Assembly (NCBI RefSeq): GCF_009295825.1
Contig: NZ_WHKF01000005.1
Span: 1-64,000 of the forward strand
Reading direction: 5' to 3'
DNA length: 64,000 bases
Source of the DNA: Marinifilum sp. N1E240
GTDB taxonomy: Bacteria > Bacteroidota > Bacteroidia > Bacteroidales > Marinifilaceae
The notes beneath the pieces were generated by a model, which was not told the origin of the DNA, ran no database searches, and saw only the letters and a list, made by a program, of their open reading frames with translations. The position numbers and the translations under genes are program-made. Positions 43,832 through 54,170 of the stretch are shown here, piece after piece; position 1 is the first letter of the stretch, and the number at the start of each line of letters is the position of its first letter.

Positions 43832-45388
43832 TTACTCTATTCTAAAGACAATTGCAGGTAGGTTTCTGGTAACACCATCGGGACCTACCGCCCTAATATC
43901 TTCAATATATACTTTTTGATTTCTCTTTAAATTTCGGAACATTCCAATCTGATCTTGTGTGAACATGTCAGAACGTGATGCTTGATCAACAGTAAAACCT
44001 TTTTGAATTGCAGATACCGTAAATCCTGTAATCTTAAATTCTAAATCAAAGTCGAAATTATCCATTACAGCATCAACACCCGTTTGAGCCAAAAGTAAAT
44101 TTCTTTTGATCTTTCCACCACTCTTTTCTGCAATTTTAGCAACAGGATCTGGAATAGGTTTCACACGAAAATCAACAGTTCGTAAGGGTCTCCACTCTCC
44201 ATCAAAATTGGCTTCAACACTAACTTTAGTATCTCTGAATGCAACTTTAGGTTGAGCAATGTAATCATTACCACGTTGTAATAATTTACCATTGGTCATA
44301 GTTGCTCTAATTCTATCTGAAGTAAAACCTGGAGCAGAGATGCTAACCGGATTATCAACTCCAACGTAGAATACATTCATCTTGGTTGGTGAAACAACAA
44401 CGTTTGGTTCTGCTACGGTATATTCAGCTTTAAATTCACGTTTAATATCTTGTCCAGAAGGGGTTTTAAAAGTTAGAAAACCGCCCCATTTATGGGTGCC
44501 AAGCTTATTCGCTTTGGTTTTGAATACACCTCTTCTTTTTTTGTTAAAACTCTTATTACTAAGTTGTCCGACACCATTTATCAAAATCGTAGGATTTTGG
44601 GTTGTATCTACAGCAGCTAAAAAGATTTCTGCTTCATATGTATCTCCTTTGAGCACATAACTAGATTTAGCGATAACTTCAGCTTTCAAATCATTAAATT
44701 TAAATGATTCAGCTTCGATCTGGTTAAGAAGATAATTAACCACATCAGATTCGGTATTTCGAACATCTACCTGCATTTTAGATAACAGAGTGATCGCTCC
44801 AATTAAAGGTGTGTGAGAAAACTGTTTTGATTCCCAAGAATAATTAGGATCACCAGGTTTTGCCTTTTCCGGATCTTTAGTATTTAATGTTTCAAGAATA
44901 GCATGTCTTAAAGAAGAATCTTTTACTGCAACATTTGCCAAAACAAGATCTCTATAGGTGTTTATAGCTTTTTTTAACTGCTTACCTTTTTTTCCAACAA
45001 TCATTACCTCTGGTGGAATATCAAGATTATCCTTGCTCTTAATATCATTTAGATCGTATTCCGGTCCATCAGCTTTCTCTACTATTCGTTCTTTTAATTC
45101 TTGCATATAGGCATAAAGAGAATCCGATTGTACTCTAATTTTCTGCGCTTGTTCCCAAGATTCTCTTACCTTTCTTTCATTGGCTTGTAAAGCCATATCA
45201 AATTTAGTGTAAGTAGCTTTTGTTTTTTCTTCAAAAGTCTCAATGGTTTTCGATAAACCATTATCAATAATTGTAAAAGCATCCAGTACTTCATTCGATA
45301 CATTTATCGCCAACATTGCTGTCAGAAATAAATACATCATTCCAATCATCTTTTGCCGTGGCGTTTCTTTACAATTCGTTGCTCCCAT
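43832..45388 (-). CDS. gldM: Type IX secretion motor protein GldM
   Basis: A 518-residue protein with one N-terminal membrane helix (about 14-32, in MIGMMYLFLTAMLAINVSNE) and a large periplasmic part. The helical domain (about 35-225) and the beta-domain chain with VVSPTKMNVFYVGVDNPVSISAPG agree with known GldM structure. GldM and GldL form the proton-driven motor that powers type IX secretion and gliding. It lies between gldL and gldN with short gaps. Confidence 0.96.
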   Translation of the reverse strand: MGATNCKETPRQKMIGMMYLFLTAMLAINVSNEVLDAFTIIDNGLSKTIETFEEKTKATYTKFDMALQANERKVRESWEQAQKIRVQSDSLYAYMQELKERIVEKADGPEYDLNDIKSKDNLDIPPEVMIVGKKGKQLKKAINTYRDLVLANVAVKDSSLRHAILETLNTKDPEKAKPGDPNYSWESKQFSHTPLIGAITLLSKMQVDVRNTESDVVNYLLNQIEAESFKFNDLKAEVIAKSSYVLKGDTYEAEIFLAAVDTTQNPTILINGVGQLSNKSFNKKRRGVFKTKANKLGTHKWGGFLTFKTPSGQDIKREFKAEYTVAEPNVVVSPTKMNVFYVGVDNPVSISAPGFTSDRIRATMTNGKLLQRGNDYIAQPKVAFRDTKVSVEANFDGEWRPLRTVDFRVKPIPDPVAKIAEKSGGKIKRNLLLAQTGVDAVMDNFDFDLEFKITGFTVSAIQKGFTVDQASRSDMFTQDQIGMFRNLKRNQKVYIEDIRAVGPDGVTRNLPAIVFRIE

Positions 45389-45411
45389 TTCAGCTCAGCT
45401 TGATTGTTAGA

Positions 45412-46365
45412 CTAGTTCTTTTTCTTATGATCCATTGCACTTAACATGTTACCATAGATGGTATTCAGTGCAGATAGATTTGTATTCAATTGCTCTGTTT
45501 CTTTGCGATACGTTTGAGCATTGTCTAGAGTTGCTGTTAGCGTCTGAAGAACTTTATCTAAATCTTGATGTAGATTTTTGGCATTATCCATTTGCTGATT
45601 GCTCTCTTTCAATTGTAACTCGTAAATCGCATTCAACGAAGAAAGATTTTTATTCATCGACTCCATTGAAGAATTGTAGTTGCTACTGTTTTCAGTAATC
45701 TTACCGAAATCAGTTTGAAGCGATTGATCAATTTTTTGATATGAGTTCAATAAATTATCTCCCGACTCGTTTACTTTACCTGCAAAATCTTTTCCTGAAT
45801 TCTCAATTGTTGAAGCTGTATCTTCGTAGGATGCACTTAACTTTTGAGCTGAATCAGAAAGTTGTTGAGTTGAATCAACATATTTACCAGAAAATTCTCC
45901 TACCGATTCAGATGCCTTTTGCATGCTTTGAATGTAACCATCAGTCGCATCAGAAGCTGCCGATAGGTTAGATAAACTTTCGGTAGCATTGGTTAATTTT
46001 GCCAAGCCTTGACTTAAGTGAGAAAGTTTATCTGGCTCAACACTAATTTTCTCAAGTAATTGCTGTAATTGCTCAAGTCCTTCAACTTGAACTCCTCCAC
46101 CTTTTACCATTTGTTCTTTAGGTTCCAGACCAATTAACTCAGGATAAACCAAACTCCAGTCTGGTTGCTCGTGTGGTGGTTCGAAAGCAGAAAAGAAGAA
46201 GATGATAGCTTCTACTGACATACCTAGAGTTAAAAGTTCACCAGCATAAGGATAATGTTGTATTTTAAAAAGAGCACCAATCAGTACAACGGAAGCTCCC
46301 CATCCATACACATACCCCATCATTTTTTTCCACTTTGGTGATTGTACAAGTTCTGTAATATTCAT
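45412..46365 (-). CDS. gldL: Type IX secretion motor protein GldL
   Basis: A 317-residue inner-membrane protein. Two membrane helices near the N-terminus (about 15-30 and 37-57) are separated by KIQHYPYAGEL, and a Glu in the second helix region (SVEAIIFFFSAFEPP) is typical. A long Ser/Gln/Asn-rich coiled coil in the cytoplasm follows, longer than in the Flavobacterium protein as I recall it. It forms the stator ring around GldM helices. 47 bp follow gldK. Confidence 0.95.
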   Translation of the reverse strand: MNITELVQSPKWKKMMGYVYGWGASVVLIGALFKIQHYPYAGELLTLGMSVEAIIFFFSAFEPPHEQPDWSLVYPELIGLEPKEQMVKGGGVQVEGLEQLQQLLEKISVEPDKLSHLSQGLAKLTNATESLSNLSAASDATDGYIQSMQKASESVGEFSGKYVDSTQQLSDSAQKLSASYEDTASTIENSGKDFAGKVNESGDNLLNSYQKIDQSLQTDFGKITENSSNYNSSMESMNKNLSSLNAIYELQLKESNQQMDNAKNLHQDLDKVLQTLTATLDNAQTYRKETEQLNTNLSALNTIYGNMLSAMDHKKKN

Positions 46366-46412
46366 GTCGGATTTATTGAAAAAGGTCTTAAAATAAATAG
46401 TTTACTGGTAGA

Positions 46413-47747
46413 TTATCTACCTAAATGAGTTCTTACACAGCGGAAACCGATATACGATTTAGCAGTATCCTGATATTCGTATGTTCTGGTTGCGCATTGC
46501 AAATAGTAACCAATGTCTTTCCATGATCCACCTCTGATCACTTTTCTCTTCAATGCTGGAGGATCGTCCGGAAGGGCATTGTATTCGTAATTCGGATTCA
46601 TATCGTGTGTGAAAGAATAAGCTGATTCATCATATGCGCCAGAAGTCCATTCTGCAACGTTACCTGCCATATCATACAAACCAAATTCATTTGGCTCGTA
46701 GCTACCTACAGGAAGTGTTACTAAACCACCATCATCAACATAGTTACCACGTAAAGGTTTAAAGTTGGCTAGGAAACATCCTTGATCATTTCTTGTGTAA
46801 GGACCTCCCCATGGATACATATTTTGTGCAATACCACCGCGAGCAGCATATTCCCACTCCGATTCGGTTGGTAAGCGGTAATCTTGTACAGGGTAATCAC
46901 CTTCTTGTTTTAATGCTGAATTGTGAAAACGTGTTCTCCAAATTGAGAAAGCTGTTGCTTGTTTCCATGAAACTCCAACAACAGGATACTCATCGTAACC
47001 AGGATGCCAAAAATACTGCTTGGTCCATGGATCATTATATGAGTAAGTAAAATCCTGAATCCAACACAAAGTGTCAGGGTAAATATTTAATGCTTCTTTC
47101 ATGATAAAAGAAGATCTGTCTTCAATTTGTTTTCTACCACCTTTGTAGTCGTCGACCATACCTTCGTATTCGCCAGTTTCGTAGTTGTAACGATTCGATT
47201 TTTTTGCAGCTTGTTGCAAATCAACCCATTCGTACTGATACTTCAGTTTACGTGTATCAATTTCTTTGTTACGGAAAAAGCGCTCGTGCTCTGGTAAATA
47301 CATTTCTTCCAGAATTTCAACGTATTCTTCATCGTTCCACTCTAGTCTCTCTTCCCAATTAATAAAAGGAGGATCGATAGGGTTTCCGTTGTCATCTTCG
47401 GCAATTAAAAACTCTTCGAACTGCTGTCCTAATAGTTGTCGGGCGATTGAATCGCGCACCCAATATACAAACTGACGATATTCATTGTTGGTAATTTCAG
47501 TTTCATCCATCCAAAAAGATTCAACAGAAACAGTTTTAGCTGTTGCATTTAGTGCCCATGCTACATCTTGATCGTTAGGTCCCATGGTAAAACTTCCTCT
47601 TGGAATTTGTACCATTCCATAAGGTTTAGGCTCAAACCATTTACCTCTCTGACCTGCACCAACAAGTTCTCCATTCCCGGTGCGGCTCCCGCAACTGGAT
47701 AAGAACAACAAAACAATTACACAAAGTGTTGTAAGTAGTTTATTCAT
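46413..47747 (-). CDS. gldK: Type IX secretion/gliding lipoprotein GldK
   Basis: A 444-residue lipoprotein with lipobox LFLSSC (Cys19). The body is a formylglycine-generating-enzyme (SUMF1-like) fold: IPRGSFTMGP, SFWMDETEITNNEYRQF, RLPTESEWEYAARGG and the end IGFRCVRTHL. In GldK the fold is structural and not catalytic. GldK (PorK) builds periplasmic rings with GldN under the outer membrane. Second gene of the operon, 44 bp after porP. Confidence 0.95.
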   Translation of the reverse strand: MNKLLTTLCVIVLLFLSSCGSRTGNGELVGAGQRGKWFEPKPYGMVQIPRGSFTMGPNDQDVAWALNATAKTVSVESFWMDETEITNNEYRQFVYWVRDSIARQLLGQQFEEFLIAEDDNGNPIDPPFINWEERLEWNDEEYVEILEEMYLPEHERFFRNKEIDTRKLKYQYEWVDLQQAAKKSNRYNYETGEYEGMVDDYKGGRKQIEDRSSFIMKEALNIYPDTLCWIQDFTYSYNDPWTKQYFWHPGYDEYPVVGVSWKQATAFSIWRTRFHNSALKQEGDYPVQDYRLPTESEWEYAARGGIAQNMYPWGGPYTRNDQGCFLANFKPLRGNYVDDGGLVTLPVGSYEPNEFGLYDMAGNVAEWTSGAYDESAYSFTHDMNPNYEYNALPDDPPALKRKVIRGGSWKDIGYYLQCATRTYEYQDTAKSYIGFRCVRTHLGR

Positions 47748-47791
47748 AGTGGTTTTGTAAATTGTGCTAAAGCACAGATTTTTAGTGTTTT

Positions 47792-48730
47792 TTATAAAAA
47801 TCGAATACTCTTATATTTTTGATTTCGGCGTTCTAATTTAGTGTTGAATCGATACATCAAAAGAAATTCATGTGATCCTTTTGCAATTTTTGAAGTTGAA
47901 ACATCATACGCATATCCAATTTGAATTCCATTATTGAATAATACGCCCATCATTCCAACTACTGCATCATCAACTCTATAAGAAACGCCTCCCCAAATCT
48001 TTTTATTGTATCTAATTAAACTGTTTATATCAATTTGTGAAACAACAGCATCTGTTTTATAAAAAGCAGATGGTATTACTTCCCAGCTTTCATCTAGCTT
48101 TAGAGTGTATCCAGCAGTGACATAATAATGTCTTGCCAAATATGTTTCTACCGATTCATTATATGAAACTGTAGGCTCTGTGACATGCGATACGGAAGCA
48201 CCGGCATAAAAGTTATCGCTTTGGTAAAAAATTCCTAATCCAGGATCAAAAATCATTTTGCCTTCATCGATAGTTGCTGCTCCCATGTCTTCAATTACAG
48301 AGGTGTAATCATCTCCTTCTCCATCTGGAACATACCATTCTCCTTTTAATGCATTGTTCTGCACTCCAACACTAATTCCAAAATGTAAAGAACCATTATT
48401 TATTTTTTTTTGATACGCATAGCTAAATCGTATCCCGGTATTTTTTTCAAAACCTAATTCGTCTCGAATAATACTTAAGCCAATACCATGTGTTAAACCT
48501 GCAAAACGTACAGGAGTAGTGAGATTTACAACTGTCGTAACAGGTGCATTATCAAAGCCAACCCATTGTTGTCTGTTAATAGCAGATACAACAATATCCT
48601 TCTCGACACTAGCATAGGCTGGGTTAACTGAGAGGATATTAAACATATTTTGACTGAACTGTGGGTCTTGTTGTGCCCTCATTACCAGGGCAGAACAAAA
48701 AAACATTATGAAGAAAATTATTCTTTTCAT
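47792..48730 (-). CDS. porP: PorP/SprF-family type IX secretion membrane protein
   Basis: A 312-residue outer-membrane beta-barrel protein with a signal peptide ending near MRAQQDPQFSQ. The start QQDPQFSQNMFNILSVNPAYAS and the end HEFLLMYRF are hallmarks of the PorP/SprF family. It opens the operon before gldK, the order seen in Porphyromonas (porP-K-L-M-N). SprF-like paralogues help secrete specific type B-domain cargo, but the operon position favours the core PorP role. Confidence 0.93.
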   Translation of the reverse strand: MKRIIFFIMFFCSALVMRAQQDPQFSQNMFNILSVNPAYASVEKDIVVSAINRQQWVGFDNAPVTTVVNLTTPVRFAGLTHGIGLSIIRDELGFEKNTGIRFSYAYQKKINNGSLHFGISVGVQNNALKGEWYVPDGEGDDYTSVIEDMGAATIDEGKMIFDPGLGIFYQSDNFYAGASVSHVTEPTVSYNESVETYLARHYYVTAGYTLKLDESWEVIPSAFYKTDAVVSQIDINSLIRYNKKIWGGVSYRVDDAVVGMMGVLFNNGIQIGYAYDVSTSKIAKGSHEFLLMYRFNTKLERRNQKYKSIRFL

Positions 48731-49052
48731 GAATCACTTTATGGTTCAGTATTATTCAAAAACTGTGAGGAGTAAAGTAAATAAAAATATATATTCCTTA
48801 CAAGTTTTATCAGAGGTTCAGGCTCTTTTATCAACAATTTTCATTAATCTACTTTATAAATATTTTTTTAGATTAAAATATTAAATTAAATAAACATTTG
48901 CTATAACTCTTTTAATAGCAATATTCTTTCTCTAAATATCGTAATTCTTATTTACGTCATTTTTTACATTTTGTTAATAGATTTTCTTCTTTTTCAATTT
49001 AGATTAACAATAATTAGAATTGTATTAAGATGCATTAATATAGAAAAGGCAA
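48731..49052. other. 322-bp AT-rich region upstream of porP
   Basis: Very AT-rich, with no gene and no TAnnTTTG element found on the minus strand. It must carry the porP operon promoter, which I cannot place. Confidence 0.4.
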
Positions 49053-49087
49053 TAAAAAAGGGCTGTACATGAATTTGTACAGCCCTT
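49053..49087 (-). terminator. Terminator after topA
   Basis: AAGGGCTGTACA and TGTACAGCCCTT pair; on the minus strand a T-run follows. It lies 19 bp after the topA stop. Confidence 0.9.
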
Positions 49088-49105
49088 AAACTTTTTTGAA
49101 AAATT

Positions 49106-51529
49106 TTATTTTTTTGCCTTTTTGGCAGTTGCAGTTTTTTTCTTAGTCGTAGTAGACTTCTTTTTCGTCGTTGTTTTTTTAGCAGTCGCCTTCTTTGCAG
49201 TTGCTTTTTTAGTTGTTTTCTTTTTCGGACCATCCTTAATGATCTTCATACAATCTTCGAAGCTTAATGCTTTTGGATCCTCAATATCCTTAGCCAAACG
49301 ATAATTTTCTTTTTGGTAAGCAATATAAGGTCCCCAGCGACCATTTAAGATTTGAAGGTCAGGATCCTCGTCGAAACCTTTAATGAATTTCTCTCGATCT
49401 TTCTTTCTTTTTTCTTCAATTAATTCAATTGCCCGTGGCAAATCAATCTCCATTGGATCATCTACATCTTTCTTAAGAGAGGCGAATTTACCATCGTGAC
49501 GAACGTATGGACCGAACCTTCCAATTGCAACTACGACTTTTTTATCTTCATATAAACCTAAATCGCGAGGTAATTTGAATAGGTCAATTGCCTCTTCAAG
49601 GGTAATGGTCTCTAAATGTTGACCAGTACGAAGGCTAGCGAATTTTGGAGGTTCGGCTTCTTTGTCTTCCGGAGTTTCTCCTAATTGTGCCATTGGACCG
49701 TATCTTCCTATACGAACCAAAATTACTTTACCGGTTTTAGGATCTTCCCCTAATATTCTTTCTCCTGTTGATCTTTCTGAATGTTCTAGTGTTTGCTCAA
49801 CATTCTCGTGGAATGGATTGTAGAATTTACCGATCATTTCATGCCAAATCAGTTTACCTAAGGCGATATCATCAAACTCTTTTTCTACATCAGCAGTAAA
49901 ATTGTAGTTCATGATATTTGTGAAATGCTCATTTAAGAAATCGGTAACTACCATTCCGATATCTGTAGGGAAAAGTTTCTTTTTCTCAGCACCAGTGATT
50001 TGAGATTTCACATCTTCGGTAAGAGTGTTTTCTTTTAAATTAATCACTTCGTACTTTCTTTCTACTCCATCTCTTGATTCTTTCACTACATATCCACGAT
50101 TTTGAACTGTAGTAATTGTTGGAGCATAAGTAGATGGACGACCGATACCAAGTTCTTCTAATTTCTTAACCAAACTTGCCTCGGTAAATCTTGCAGGACG
50201 ATAAGTAAAGTTTTGAGTAGCATTTAGAAAATCTTCTTCAACAGGATCGTTTACTTTTACTTTTGGTAATAGTGTATCCTCTTGCTTGCCGTTATCATCG
50301 TCGGTAGATTCCAGATATACTTTTAAGAATCCATCGAATTTTACCATTTCACCACTAGCAACAAATTCCTCACTATTAGTTGAGGCACCAATTTTAATAT
50401 TGGTTTTTTCCAGCTTAGCATCACTCATTTGTGATGCAATGGTTCTTTTCCAAATTAAGTTGTACAAACGGATCTCATTAGATTCTCCGTTAATTACCTC
50501 TTTGTTCAGATATGTTGGACGAATCGCCTCGTGAGCCTCTTGAGCTCCTTTATTTTTGGTTTGGTATTTTCTGATTTTTACATACTCAGAACCATGACGC
50601 TTGGTGATTTCCTCTTTAGCTGCTGATAATGCAGTATCAGATAAATTCACCGAGTCAGTTCTCATGTAGGTAATGTTTCCTGCTTCGTACAAACGCTGAG
50701 CAACAGTCATGGTTTGTGAAACAGAAAAACCTAATTTTCTACTTGCCTCTTGTTGTAAAGTTGAGGTAGTAAATGGAGCTGCAGGTTTACGAGTTGAAGG
50801 TTTTTTCTCAATTTCGTTAATCTTATAATCTGCATTTTTACAACTTTCAAGAAACTTTAAAGTTTCTTCTTTAGTAGAAAATCGTTTTGGATACTCAGCT
50901 TTTAGAGTTTTTTGAGTTCCGTTTTCTTCAGTTACAATAAAGTTGGCAACAATTTTATAAAAACTTTCAGACTTGAAAGCAATAATTTCTCTTTCACGCT
51001 CTACAATTAATCGAACGGCTACTGATTGAACACGACCCGCAGAAAGTTGTGGTTTCACCTTTTTCCATAAAACAGGAGAAATTTCAAAACCTACCAATCG
51101 ATCTAAAATTCTTCGTGCTTGCTGTGCATTTACTAAATTGTCATCGATATCGCGTGGCGTTTCGATAGCATTTAGAATAGCATCTTTTGTAATTTCATGG
51201 AAAACAATACGCTTGGTATTCTCTTTTTTAAGCTTTAAAACTTCAAAAAGGTGCCATGCAATAGCTTCTCCCTCGCGGTCTTCATCGGATGCGATCCAGA
51301 CAGTCTTGGCTTCTTTCGCCAACTTTTTAAGTTCTGTAACTACCTTTTTCTTATCGGTAGATACGATATATTTTGGTGTGAAATTATTCTTAATATCAAT
51401 TCCAAAATCCTTTTTTTCCAAATCCCGAATGTGCCCAAAGCTTGACTTTACCAAGAAATCTTTACCAAGAAATTTCTCGATTGTTTTTGCTTTTGCAGGG
51501 GACTCGACTATTACTAAATTCTCTACCAT
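49106..51529 (-). CDS. topA: DNA topoisomerase I
   Basis: A type IA topoisomerase of 807 residues from the ATG at 51529; longer in-frame starts add residues before the family N-terminus NLVIVESPAKAKTIEKFL. The Toprim domain, the SAGRVQSVAVRL motif and the active-site Tyr in YMRTDSVNLS are present. The C-terminus has Topo_C-type repeats (GRFGPYVRHDGKF, GRWGPYIAYQ) in place of zinc fingers, then a 40-residue Lys/Thr/Ala-rich tail that probably binds DNA. It relaxes negative supercoils. Confidence 0.96.
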   Translation of the reverse strand: MVENLVIVESPAKAKTIEKFLGKDFLVKSSFGHIRDLEKKDFGIDIKNNFTPKYIVSTDKKKVVTELKKLAKEAKTVWIASDEDREGEAIAWHLFEVLKLKKENTKRIVFHEITKDAILNAIETPRDIDDNLVNAQQARRILDRLVGFEISPVLWKKVKPQLSAGRVQSVAVRLIVEREREIIAFKSESFYKIVANFIVTEENGTQKTLKAEYPKRFSTKEETLKFLESCKNADYKINEIEKKPSTRKPAAPFTTSTLQQEASRKLGFSVSQTMTVAQRLYEAGNITYMRTDSVNLSDTALSAAKEEITKRHGSEYVKIRKYQTKNKGAQEAHEAIRPTYLNKEVINGESNEIRLYNLIWKRTIASQMSDAKLEKTNIKIGASTNSEEFVASGEMVKFDGFLKVYLESTDDDNGKQEDTLLPKVKVNDPVEEDFLNATQNFTYRPARFTEASLVKKLEELGIGRPSTYAPTITTVQNRGYVVKESRDGVERKYEVINLKENTLTEDVKSQITGAEKKKLFPTDIGMVVTDFLNEHFTNIMNYNFTADVEKEFDDIALGKLIWHEMIGKFYNPFHENVEQTLEHSERSTGERILGEDPKTGKVILVRIGRYGPMAQLGETPEDKEAEPPKFASLRTGQHLETITLEEAIDLFKLPRDLGLYEDKKVVVAIGRFGPYVRHDGKFASLKKDVDDPMEIDLPRAIELIEEKRKKDREKFIKGFDEDPDLQILNGRWGPYIAYQKENYRLAKDIEDPKALSFEDCMKIIKDGPKKKTTKKATAKKATAKKTTTKKKSTTTKKKTATAKKAKK

Positions 51530-51737
51530 CTCGTATCTTTGCTTTGGAAAGTTAAGGTTAAAATTTTTTGCAAAGTAAAACAATAAGCAGGCTAAGTTCA
51601 AAATTTTGTTGTAATTATTTTGGAACTACCTGTTTATAAGGTATACTCTTCATCCAATAAAATCAAGAAAAATACGTCTTATCTATTAGAATATAATTTG
51701 CTATTTTTACAGCTCAATTAAAATCAATCGGAATAAA

Positions 51738-54113
51738 ATGTCTGAAATTAATTCAAGTACAGAGATTAATCAGGAATCTAATCTTAAAAAATTCAAGAAA
51801 CCTTTGATCATTTTTTGGTCTGTTTTTCTTGTGGGGATAATTGCTGTTGTATTATTTTTTGCAGGAGTATCTAGTGGAAAGTTTGGTTTTATGCCAACAT
51901 TTGAAGAATTAGAGAATCCTAAAAGTAGTCTTGCGACAGAAATTTATACTGTGGATAATGAATTGATTGGAAAATTCTACTTCCAAAATCGATCGTTCAT
52001 TGAACATGATGAACTATCTCCATTTTTGGTTGATGCTTTAATAGCAACTGAGGATGTTCGTTACGAAACTCATTCAGGAATTGATGTTCGAGGACTTGGT
52101 CGTGTTGCTAAGGGTTTGGTTACAGGTAATAAGAATGCTGGTGGAGGTAGTACCATTTCTCAGCAGTTGGCAAAAATGCTTTTTCCTCGCGAAAATTTTA
52201 AGAATAAATTGGATATCGTATTCAGAAAGTTTAGGGAATGGGTTATTGCTGTAAAGCTTGAGAGAAGTTATACAAAAGAAGAAATCATGACCATGTATTT
52301 TAATAAGTATGATTTCTTGAATTTGGCTGTTGGAATTAAATCGGCAGCAAATGTATATTTCAATACAACTCCTGATTCTTTAAAAATGGAACAGGCTGCC
52401 ATGTTGGTTGGTATGGCAAAAAATTCATCCTATTTTAATCCATTACGTCGACCTGAACTTACAAAAGACAGAAGAAATGTTGTTCTGGCTCAAATGGTGA
52501 AGTATGACTATTTGAAGAAAGAGGTGTATGATTCCTTGAAAACTCTTCCTTTAGGAATAGATTATCAGAAAGTGGATCACAAAAGAGGAATGGCTCCTTA
52601 CTTTAGAGAATATCTTCGGATGTCGTTAACAGCGAAGAAACCAGAGCGAAAAAACTATCCTTCGTGGAACATAGAAAAGTTTAAGCTGGATTCTTTGGAA
52701 TGGGAAAGTAATCCATTTTATGGCTGGTGTAATAAAAACCAGAAAGCTGATGGTAGTCCATACAATATATATAGAGATGGTTTAAAAATTTATACAACCA
52801 TTGACTCGCGTATGCAGAAATATGCAGAGCAGGCTGTAGAAGAACATTTAGGACTGGATCTTCAGAATGCTTTCGATCGAGAGAAACAAAATCATAAGAA
52901 TCCACCTTTTTCGGATGATTTAAATGATGAAGCTGTAGAGCATCAGCTTGATTTGTCGATTCGTAGAAGTGAAAGGCACCGAGTGCTAAAAAAGAAAGGT
53001 TTATCGTTCGAGGAGATTAAAGAGAATTTCAAAAAACCTGTTGATATGAAAATATTTACATGGAAAGGAGAGCGTGATACTATTTTATCACCTTTGGATT
53101 CCATGTTGTATTACAAAGGTTTCTTACGTGCTGGTTTCATGTCAATGGTTCCACAAACTGGAGAAGTTCGAGCTTATGTTGGGGGTCCAAATTACAAGCA
53201 TTTCATGTACGATATGGTTACCTTAGGAAAGCGCCAGGTTGGTTCAACAATTAAACCTTTCTTATATACTTTGGCAATGCAGGAAGGTTTATCACCTTGT
53301 GATAAAGTGCCAAATATTCCTCAAACTTTTATTTTACCTGATGGATCGCCATGGACTTCACGAAACTCAACAAGTAAAAAATCTGGTGAAATGGTTACCT
53401 TAAAATGGGGACTAGCCAATTCTGTGAACAACATTTCCGGTTGGGTTTTAAAACAATCTACACCAAAATCAGTTGTTTCTATGGCTCATAAAATGGGAGT
53501 AGTTAGTAGAATAGATCCTGTTCCATCAATCTTTTTAGGAACTTCTGAAATATCGGTATATGAGATGGTTGGAGCTTACAGTTCTTTTGTAAATAAAGGG
53601 GTGTACATTAAACCGCGATTCATTAGTAAAATTGAAGATAGTAAAGGGAACCTTATCGCTCAGTCTGTTCCTCGAAAAAAAGAGGTAATGAACGAGAAAA
53701 CGGCGTATTTAATGACCAACTTATTACAAGGGGTCGTTAATAGAGGTACCGGTGTACGTTTGCGCTTTACATACAATTTATATAATCCTATTGGAGGAAA
53801 AACCGGAACTACGCAAAATCATTCAGATGGATGGTTTATGGGTATTACACCGGAATTGGTATCAGGTGTTTGGGTTGGTGCCGAAGATAGAGCAGTCCAT
53901 TTTGAAGGTATTTATTACGGTCAAGGTGCCAACATGGCATTGCCAATTTGGGCTTTATATATGAAAAAAGTATATGCCGATAGAGGTTTGGGTATCTCAC
54001 AAGGTGATTTTGAAAAACCAAGAGGCGTGATTCTGAATTTGGATTGTGAATCAGATTCTAATGAGTCTAATAACAATGAATTACAGGATTCTGAAGATGA
54101 AGATTTCTTTTAG
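51738..54113 (+). CDS. Bifunctional penicillin-binding protein 1A-type
   Basis: A 791-residue class A PBP. One membrane helix (about 27-48), then the GT51 glycosyltransferase domain with IATEDVRYETHSGID and GGGSTISQQLAK. The transpeptidase domain has STIK (SxxK, in KRQVGSTIKPF), SVN (SxN) and KTG in GGKTGTTQNHSDGW. An acidic low-complexity tail ends the protein. It polymerises and cross-links peptidoglycan in the periplasm. The gene is divergent from topA; the riboswitch region begins about 60 bp after its stop. Confidence 0.95.
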   Translation: MSEINSSTEINQESNLKKFKKPLIIFWSVFLVGIIAVVLFFAGVSSGKFGFMPTFEELENPKSSLATEIYTVDNELIGKFYFQNRSFIEHDELSPFLVDALIATEDVRYETHSGIDVRGLGRVAKGLVTGNKNAGGGSTISQQLAKMLFPRENFKNKLDIVFRKFREWVIAVKLERSYTKEEIMTMYFNKYDFLNLAVGIKSAANVYFNTTPDSLKMEQAAMLVGMAKNSSYFNPLRRPELTKDRRNVVLAQMVKYDYLKKEVYDSLKTLPLGIDYQKVDHKRGMAPYFREYLRMSLTAKKPERKNYPSWNIEKFKLDSLEWESNPFYGWCNKNQKADGSPYNIYRDGLKIYTTIDSRMQKYAEQAVEEHLGLDLQNAFDREKQNHKNPPFSDDLNDEAVEHQLDLSIRRSERHRVLKKKGLSFEEIKENFKKPVDMKIFTWKGERDTILSPLDSMLYYKGFLRAGFMSMVPQTGEVRAYVGGPNYKHFMYDMVTLGKRQVGSTIKPFLYTLAMQEGLSPCDKVPNIPQTFILPDGSPWTSRNSTSKKSGEMVTLKWGLANSVNNISGWVLKQSTPKSVVSMAHKMGVVSRIDPVPSIFLGTSEISVYEMVGAYSSFVNKGVYIKPRFISKIEDSKGNLIAQSVPRKKEVMNEKTAYLMTNLLQGVVNRGTGVRLRFTYNLYNPIGGKTGTTQNHSDGWFMGITPELVSGVWVGAEDRAVHFEGIYYGQGANMALPIWALYMKKVYADRGLGISQGDFEKPRGVILNLDCESDSNESNNNELQDSEDEDFF

Positions 54114-54131
54114 AATTCGAACTTGATTTTT

Positions 54132-54163
54132 ATTGAAAAGATCAAATTATTTTATTAAAATTG
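54132..54163 (+). promoter_or_regulatory. Possible promoter for the cobalamin riboswitch RNA
   Basis: ATTG and TAAAATTG are 20 bp apart, each one base from the Bacteroidota boxes TTTG and TAnnTTTG. A start about 5-8 bp downstream would begin the RNA just at the riboswitch 5' end. Confidence 0.35.
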
Positions 54164-54170
54164 TAGTGCA

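Noticed and set aside
48994-49233. 79-codon Arg/Lys-rich frame at the 3' end of topA
   Set aside because: Shifted-frame reading of the Lys-rich topA tail and its terminator; low complexity explains it.
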